Shown here: positions 48,601 through 57,600 of the stretch, piece by piece
How positions within the stretch are numbered: the stretch's first letter is position 1
Layout: each line of letters begins with the position of its first letter
Assembly (NCBI GenBank): GCA_028554795.2
Contig: CM068842.1
Location: 49,373,574 to 49,437,573 of the forward strand
Length of the DNA stretch: 64,000 nucleotides
Direction: 5' to 3'
DNA from: Sinohyriopsis cumingii
Taxonomy: Eukaryota; Mollusca; Bivalvia; Unionida; Unionidae
Notes under the pieces: generated by a model
Seen by the model: only the letters and a program-made list of their open reading frames with translations
What the model was told of the DNA's origin: nothing
The model's database searches: none
Program-made: the position numbers and the translations under genes

Positions 48601-51600
48601 AGGCAGATGCCAGCGGGTGGATGGCCCGCTTCTCACTGTGCATGCTTGAGATGTGTGTAATTCTGGCCGAGTATGACCGTGTATATGATGATTTGGCACT
48701 CTTCTTCCTCAATCATTTCATCAGAATTGCTGAAGCTATCAACATGCGTATTGAAGATGGAGGTGAGTTCATGGTTTATGATGATAATGTCAGGCACAAT
48801 AAAATTGATGACAATCATGATGAGGATGATGATGATGATAACGACAGTGGTGGCAGCGGCAGTCGACCTGTCAGCAGCCTGGTTTCCATAGAATAACTTT
48901 ACTGGGAAAAGGTAGATTGTAACCAGATTTACTGTGCAGTTTATATTAATGAAACCTTGAAGAAGTTTAATTTTTCAGTCTTCTACGTCATCATGTCCAG
49001 GTGTTGTGGGTTTTTTGTCCAGCTAAACTTAGGTTTTTGAAGCATTATTTTACTTAGGATTGTTGAATATCAGTCAACTTTGTTAACAAAACTGTCAACT
49101 TTGATAGCTTTATATGAATGAGATTCATGAGTTAAATGTTTCCAAATGATTAAGTGCTAGGATGCAGTGACATTTATTGGTAGAGTGGTGATCTATATTT
49201 TTCAGACTTTGGTTTTGCAACCTCACAGTTGCCAGGAATAATTGAATTTCACATAAACTTCTTGTTGTGCTTTAAAATGTTAATTTTTTGCATGAGTTGG
49301 ATTCTGAGCAGTTTCAGTCATCAGTTTTTAGAGTTATGGCCCATTATTCATGAATGCAACCACTTTGTTTACAAAGTTTCTCTGCGTAAGGCCATGCCAG
49401 GCAAATTGTAATACCCATCACTAACATCTTTTGTTATAACCAGAATACATATTTGACTATCATCTTTGTTCAGGTTTGCTTTCTTTGCTTAAGACACATG
49501 ATCTCAGTACTAACTAAATCAATAAATTTCAGCTAGAAAAACTGCTTGGTGCAAATTAATGTTTCAAAGCTGTATTTCAGGTCACATAAAAATATAAATT
49601 ATTTTCATGTAGTTAATAGTATGCATATATATATAATAATAATCATGCATTTGTTTCATTATGGATATTGTCGTAATTTTGTCCTTTCATTTTAGGTTTG
49701 TGGCATGAAGATGATTGTTTCTATTATGATGTATTGAAAAGTAAAACAAGCCGACGACCACTCTGCATCCATTCACTTGTTGGTCTGATTCCTGTGCTAG
49801 CGTTTTCCAGAATAAAACGCACTGATCTTTTGAATGTACCCAGTCTTAGAGACAAATTGCGGGCTTTGAAGGAGACGTATCCAAGTTATGTAAGCAAATT
49901 TGTATTGAAAATTATAATGTTTTCATTTTCATTTTCTTATTTCAATAAATTGAAATTGTGTTTTGATGTCAAGAATGTATGGACCTGCTTTTACAGTGTG
50001 ACCTCCCTATAACATGGTAGTTGGGAACCATAGAACCTGACCGCATTATAGACCGAACCGTGTTATAAGCAACCAGGTCAGTTAGCCGAAGAAAATGTAC
50101 CCCCAAAAATTTGTGTGAAGGGTGTGTAGGTAATAAATGCTGGCAGTAAAATACATGCTTCATCAGCACAGTTACCATCTTAAATTGATGCATATTAAAT
50201 GAGAAATACACCTGTAGTGAAAACAGAGAAGAAATGTAATAGTTTGCTTTTATTTAGAGAACCACAAATAATGCAGTGCTGTCCAACCCGTGGCCTGCAT
50301 GCGGCCCGCAGGCTGATTTTAAATGACTTGCCAGACCTCAAGCAGCTATATTGTCATTGCTTTTCAGTTTTCTGCTGCGGCCCTCAGCTTCAAGAGAAAC
50401 ATTTTTCAGTGGCCCATGGTGTCATAAGGTTAGACAGCACTGGTCTAATGAATAACACGAATGGAGTATCAATACCATGTACTCACCCGCGAACCTCATC
50501 ATATACACAATACAAGTGATTCCATCGAAAATATGCACACAGCTTTAAAATATTCAATAATTTTGTAACAGGTCATATTGGTCTGAATTCAGTGGAAAAA
50601 CATAGCACAATCATGTAACAAATGATGAAGCACATTTACTTTTCAGTACGTTCCAAGTCGGTAAAAGTTAGTTTTCATTTTAAGCCGCCGTTGGTAGCAT
50701 TCTTAAGCATAAACTTTTTCCCTACAAAAAGGAAACTTTCACAGCACAGTTAACTTGTTCACGTCCTGTTGGAAAATGCAAAAATCTATCAGATTCCATC
50801 ACTTTATTTAAGTTTGGTACTGACTTTCTTTAAAGAAAAGTTCTTTGTTGTTATTGAAAGATTGTAGTCTGCTTTTTTTTTATGAAGGGTGCATGCGCTA
50901 TTGAAGTCACCGCTCAAGGACAGCTTTGGAGAACCAAACAAATGCCCATTTCTTATTGTGGTGCCAACATCAAATAATTGTATTGCATGATTGAGACTGG
51001 TATCTTTTTCCATTTGCTGAGTACATTTTCATAACAATCGGTGCATCAAAGGTAATCTCTTTCCTTTGAAATTTCAGCAAACGATATTATCTGGGTACAT
51101 TTTTAAAAAGGAATTGGCTGTCGTTTGGACTATTCTAGATACTGTCATCCCATGCCTATTGAACAAACCAATAAGTAAGATTGTTTTTACATTTGTGGTA
51201 GCAGCATGATGCTGCAATCCACACGTGCGTTTGAAAATTAACAAAGGATCAACAGACGATAGAGACACGGGTGTTCTGATGACAGGGATTATTACAGAAA
51301 ATGTGAGTGTTCTGAAAGATTTAATTCTGAGTGAAAAGAAGAGTAATTTTACTTACTATCCACATAAAAATGCCAGTCTTTGTAAATATATTAATTACTA
51401 GCGAGTGGCCGAATATGCTACAAAAGATAGATTATGAGATAATGCCTCATCTGGTTGATCTCTATTGCCAGAAATGTCAACAACAAAAAGAGCAGATAAT
51501 TCACAACATACAGAACTCATGCTAGATGTTAAGATAAGTGGATTATGATATAACAGTGCACTGTTTAGATGGTTTGTCAATATGGACAAAGAATTTGTTT

Positions 51601-54600
51601 ATGTAACAATAGATAAATTTCAGTGCATTTTATATCCAGTTTGCGGCCTCCTTTCATGGGGCCTCTGAATTTCTGCACTCCAAACCAATAGTTGTATATA
51701 AAAGTTTAAAACAGCCAACAATGTTGCCAATAAAAAAAAAAATCACCACATGTTATGTTTTGCAGCTAATAAGGAAAAACAATCCAATTTGCGACATTGG
51801 CGAAGACCTACACGATCCCAGAATAAACTTATTTTTTGTACTTTTAAGAAGAAAATACTTTTTTACGAGAAAAATACATATAAAATTTCATGAGCCAAGC
51901 CACGATTATCTTATATTATTCATACACGATCTCTTCCCCAAAATGATAATAAACTTTTTACAGGTTTTTTTCGTATTTTTTAGGAAAGAATTTTTTGTGC
52001 ACAAGAAAAATACGTGTTTATGAAATTTTGGGATCAACACAATGACCATGTTATATCCGAATTCGTATTATAACGGAGCGCGCTATAGTGGGGTCACACT
52101 GTACTTAATAAAAAGGGTGACCATGCATAAGATATTTTCCAGACACTAGTCTTTAAAATTAATTTAGATAAAACATTCTCTTTGATTTGCATTCTTTTAC
52201 CAAGAGGTTTATTTCATTTTCTTTGATCCAGAATGTAAACAATATCATAATCATGGTCACTTTCAAAGATTTTATTAAGTTAAAGATTGTGTGGCATTTA
52301 CATGTAATAAAGATCAAATTGATCCTTATTTAATTTATCATCAGGTTCACATAGCTTGTTGTAAACAAAAATTCTTGATTTGACTTGAATATATGACCAA
52401 ATATATCAATTTTCCATAAAAATCCAGAGACTGGACCAGGGAAAATTGTATTAGAAATGTGCAAAAGAAATTGTGTATACAAATAAAACCGAGACTGCCA
52501 TAAATTTAGAATTGGTTTTCATACACATAGAACCTCAGTATTATCGTGATTGCTTTTTAAACTGCTATTAAATTTTAACAAATTTAAATTTTAAGAAATA
52601 TAGTTAATATGCATGGTGTATAATTTGAAAGTAAAGAGTTTAGCTGATGACATTATTAATCAGTTACTTTGAAAACTTTTTTGATACCTTTCCAAAATGT
52701 TCTGTCATTTTTTATCCAATTTTTGATGTATAGAAAGTAATCACTTTTATAAATTCATTAGGAGCCTTCGTTGTTGTACAGAAACTTTATAATAAGCACC
52801 TTTAACTTCTGTCAATCCATCTATGTGAATCTGTGAACACTTCTTGTAACCACTATAGCTGTGCAGCCCTCCCGCAAAATTGAAATAGTTAGATGAAGAA
52901 TTGTGTAGTAGATGTGCTGTTTAAAGGTATTGTCTTTTCAGGTACAATATTGAATGAATTTTAAATCACCATTATAGCAGATCCTTGTAACCGACATAGA
53001 ACAAGAACAATTCAGCATGTTCTGATGCAGTTTGGCGTTCACATTTTCTCATAGACCTGGATGTGCTTTTTTATGGATTTTTGTATTGTCAGCTTCTTTA
53101 TGGACAGAGTACATTTAACTTCATATCTTCACATGGGATGTTGTTTGTAACCTGCATAACCACAAACTGTTCAACCTATTCTGATACAATCTGGTATGAA
53201 CATTTTCTCGTAGACCTAGACATATTTTTTGATGGATTTTTGTCTCATCATCTTCACTATTGACAGAGTTATAGTCCTTGACACTTAACATTTTCTCAGA
53301 CTTCCATGTGCCTTGTATGGGGTTAGTCTCGTTCATTTTGGACAGGGTATACCATTTTTAAATGTTTTGTTTTAAAGTTGGCCTGTGTTCTTCCAGTAAT
53401 GATGAAAATCTTTTAATCCATATATTGCAATCCAAGTTAAAATTTGAATGCGAAATCATTGCTTCAGTCCAGGCTCTGTATAGTAGAATAATTTGAAATA
53501 TAAGGTGAATTCATGCCTTACATGCATCCCATTTATTTGATCATTTGGTTGTTTTAAGAATATCCTTGCTGATTTAATGACTTCTTTTTATTTTATTAAT
53601 ACATTCACCATTTCTTTTGTTATTCTGCAGGTTCTTTTCTCTGATGATGGAGATGTGATACTGACTCAGGTCCCTACAGATAGACAAAAACATATTGTCT
53701 CTTACCTAAAGAATCCAGATGAGTTCTTATCTCCTTTTGGAATCAGATCTTTGTCTAAGGTGATCTAAGTATTACACAAACTTGTTATCTTTGTCTATCT
53801 GTCTGACAAAGTATTTTTACAACCTATGTTTATGGATGACCTATTAGGAAAATTACCCGTAAAATACAGACTTAAGCATACTAGCAAAAACTAAGGAAAA
53901 ATGATCGTTGCCAAAAATTCCAGATAATTGGTTCATCCGTGTTTTATCTTAGAATTAGTGAGGTTAGTCAGGGAACCAGACTAACTTTACAACAGCACCC
54001 CAGATGCTTCAAACTGCACCTATTTGTTTGCGAAGCATCTGTATGATCAAACTGTTGATTATAGAATTTTTTAAAAAGGCATCCAGAAAGCGATACATGT
54101 TTAAGACAAAAGGGAAAATAAACTTCTAGAAAAGTGTTAATAATCAACACAAAAGAATAAAAAGGAGTATTCAGATTCTTGTGAATAAAAGCTGGAAAGG
54201 ACACAATTACGTTTATTGGACATAACATGCCAATTTGAGTATGTCTTGTGGCAGGAGATATGATTGCCATCGCCATGTGAAATGGAAAAGAATTTCCAAG
54301 AATTATGTCAAGTTGAGAGATAGCAACAAGCCATTGAGCTGCATAGATTGGGAACTAGAGTTTGTGCAGCTGTAATAGTGGTAGATAAAGTCTACGCATA
54401 CTTTACAAACTTTTCAGTTGAACATAATGTTTATCATCGATGTGTCGAACTTTTAATTATGTTTTCCAGCTTAACAAAAGCAGTTATTGATATTTTGTTA
54501 ACCTTACTGAAAACTGGTCAATCTTATGGGGAAAAAATCAGCTGCCTTACTGACACAGACTCATCAGAGCTGGCAGGTCTGTTTTTATTGTAATTTACTT

Positions 54601-57600
54601 AGGTAATTACAAAGTGTTCTCTCTCTGACGCTGTTCAGGGAAAACGTAAAAGTGGACCATAATATAAGTGAGGTCACCTTAACACTTGGCTACATTACAC
54701 TTTTACTGGTGGCCTAGTGGTTAGAGTGTCCATCTCGGAGGCGGGAGGTCATGGGTTTGAACCCTGGCAGAGTGATACTAACAGCTTACAAAAATGGTAC
54801 TTACAGCTGCTTCGCTAGGTGCTCAGCATTAAGAGGTTAGTGTTAGGACTGGTCAGCCTCGTGTCAGGATGTGACTGGGTGGGACATCATGCTGCATGTC
54901 TGCGGCATGATGCCCCAGTGCTAAACATCACTGTAAACTGCTCCACTGCAGATATCGTCGCAATATGACTGAAAAATTGTTAGCTATGTAACAAATCCTA
55001 ATCTCTCACACACACATTATTATTTGGTAGTAGTTGTCATGATCATCATCAGCATAATCATCATCATTACCACATACATCATCATTATCATTAAAGGCAT
55101 GAGGTAATCTTTACATTTTTTTCTCCTTCAGATCTATGACCAAAATCCCTACGAGTTTCAGTTAGATAAAGAGAGAATATTATCATTGTACTATGCCCCT
55201 GGAGAATCTAACACCAACATGTTTGGAGGGAACAGCAACTGGCGAGGACCTGTGTGGCTTTGCAGTAAGTTCTAATTATTTACAAGTTTATAAATACCTC
55301 TGACTGTATAGCATGTACCTAAATGTGAACCATGTAGACCCAGATCTGCCATCACATAATGTGCAGGATTTTATAAAGGTCAGCTTATTTTGAGGGCTTT
55401 GGGGAGTTCATAAATGAGTGCAAATATCAATCAGTATTTGATAGAAAAAAAATTGTTCCCGATTCACAACTGATTTCTGCATTAGATTTATTAGCATCAG
55501 TATTGTTGATAACTATGAGTTGATCAAGTTTTGAAAGGATAAATACATAATTTTTGAAAGTACTTTCATTCCTAATTTAGACTGCAACCGCATTTCTACT
55601 TTGCCTTGTAAGAAGTAGATTATAAGTAGATTAGACACACGGTTAGGTCATTTGAGTTGAATTTACTGTAAAGTTGCTTCTTTCATTGTATATACAAAAG
55701 TCAAAGAAAATATTGACCCTTTGACCCCACTTGTATTCTCCCCATTCCAAAGGTTGAAGAAGACATTGGAAAAGACACTGATGATTATTATCTTTCAACG
55801 TTTCTGATGTGAGGACTTGTGTACTTGATAAGTATGTGTAGTATGCTGGGATTGAACCTAGAACATATAGAGATGGAAACTAAGTGGTTTATCACTGCTC
55901 TGTCTGGTTTTAGACCATGTTTTTTGTCCATAACTTTTGCTTCTCTTTTTCAGTCTACTGGTCTTAGACCAGAAGAGTTTATGGGATGGTCTGTTATCTG
56001 TTGTTCACTGTCTGTCTGTTAGAACAGATTTGTTATCACTACTCCACTTAAACTTAATGGAGGTTTGCCAAGAAACTTTACACACATTCTTGCCAAGGTC
56101 TAGTTGGACCTAAATGAAAATGGTGCTGTTCAGACATCTCAGACATCCAGTATGGCCACTGAAGCAGCCATCATGAAAATCTTGGTATTGCTGCTCTACC
56201 TAAATAGATGGCCCTGTCATCATAGTTTTCACTCTAAGAATTCTTATGATGCCTAATTGGTGCTAAATAAAAATGGTGCTGATCTGATGTCCATTGTGTT
56301 GCCACAACAAACATCTTGAAAATATTGTTATAGATTCTCCTTCTAAATGGAAAGTCATATTGACAAGGGACTTTCACCAGAAGACTTCATATGATGTCGT
56401 GTTAGTCCTGAATGAAAATGGTTCTGCGTGGACATCCAATAAGGCCACTATAGTTGCCATCTTGAAAATCATGTTTTCACTATTCCTTCCAAATGGATGG
56501 TCACATCAAAATGGGGTTTTTACCAAAGGACTTTCTATCATGTATGTTTGATCCTAAATGAGAATGGTGCTGATCTGAAGTCCTATATGACCATCACAGC
56601 AGCCATCTGAAAATCGTGATAAAGTTACTTGTCCTGATTGGAAAGTCATATTGACATGGGGTTTTTGCCAGAAGACTTGTTATGATGTATTGATGGTCCA
56701 AAATAAAAATGGTTCTGCTTGGACAACCAATATGGCCACTACATAGCCATCCTGAAAATCTTGTTTCTCATCCTGAAGAGAGAGTGGTTTTCACAGGAAG
56801 ACTTTTTATGGTGTCTAATTGGTTTTTTAATATCGGTTTACACCAGAAGACCTATTATGTCTAATTGGTACTAAATGAAAATGGTACGAATCTGACATCT
56901 ATTGTGGCCATCATGGCAGCTCCTTCTAAGGACTAATTGTGATATGTGATTGGTTCTGAATTAAATTAATGCTGATCTGATTTCAAACATGGCTGCCAAA
57001 ATAAACATGTTGAAAATCTTGTCTCAGATTCTCAGTGGGTGGTCATATCAGAATGTGGTTTTCACCAAAAGTCATTTAATGGTGTCTAGTTTGTCCTAAG
57101 AAAATGCTGCTGATCATAAAGCCAGTTGCCACTATGAAAATATCTTGCTCAGGAATGTTAAACATGGTTTAAATACTCGGCAGTTGAAATGGTCTTATAT
57201 TGAATTCCTGGAAATTTTTTGAGACAGTAGACCATCAGTCTGTTTTGAGGGGCTCTTCTTTAGCACATTGTTACAGTATTTTTCTACATGTTGACTGCCT
57301 GTTTTTAAGGAAGACTAATTTCAAGAACTTATAATAAGAGTTTATAATATCCACCATTCAACTGAACGAGTTGTTTTCTTACTGTGGATTCATCAAATAC
57401 AATATAAATTTATGACTAAGAGCAACAGCAAGTTAAATTACTTGGGATATTTTGTCTTGATCACCAGACATTTTCTACAAAATAATGTGTGATAGTTGAT
57501 GTGTAGTGTCCCATGATAAAAGAAGACAGTCAAAGATTGTTAATAAATGCATGAGATGGTCTCTGTATCTGCTATATTTGATACTGTAAAGTCCAAATTG

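Larger units (their letters stand above)
49890..53630 (+). other. Intron 14
   Basis: Holds a pogo-like element (49994-52101) with a hAT MITE nested in it, and two degenerate copies of a segment of about 175 bp at 52955-53290 (CATTTTCTC.TAGACCT, GATGGATTTTTGT). Confidence 0.8.

Noticed and set aside
48763-48896. Acidic extension of exon 13 ([10 protein letters not shown])
   Set aside because: It reads through a good GTGAGT donor into simple-sequence intron; exon 14 joins perfectly in phase at 48762.
53968-54276. 102-codon minus-strand frame
   Set aside because: No family resemblance, no splice context, and composition like the surrounding intron.
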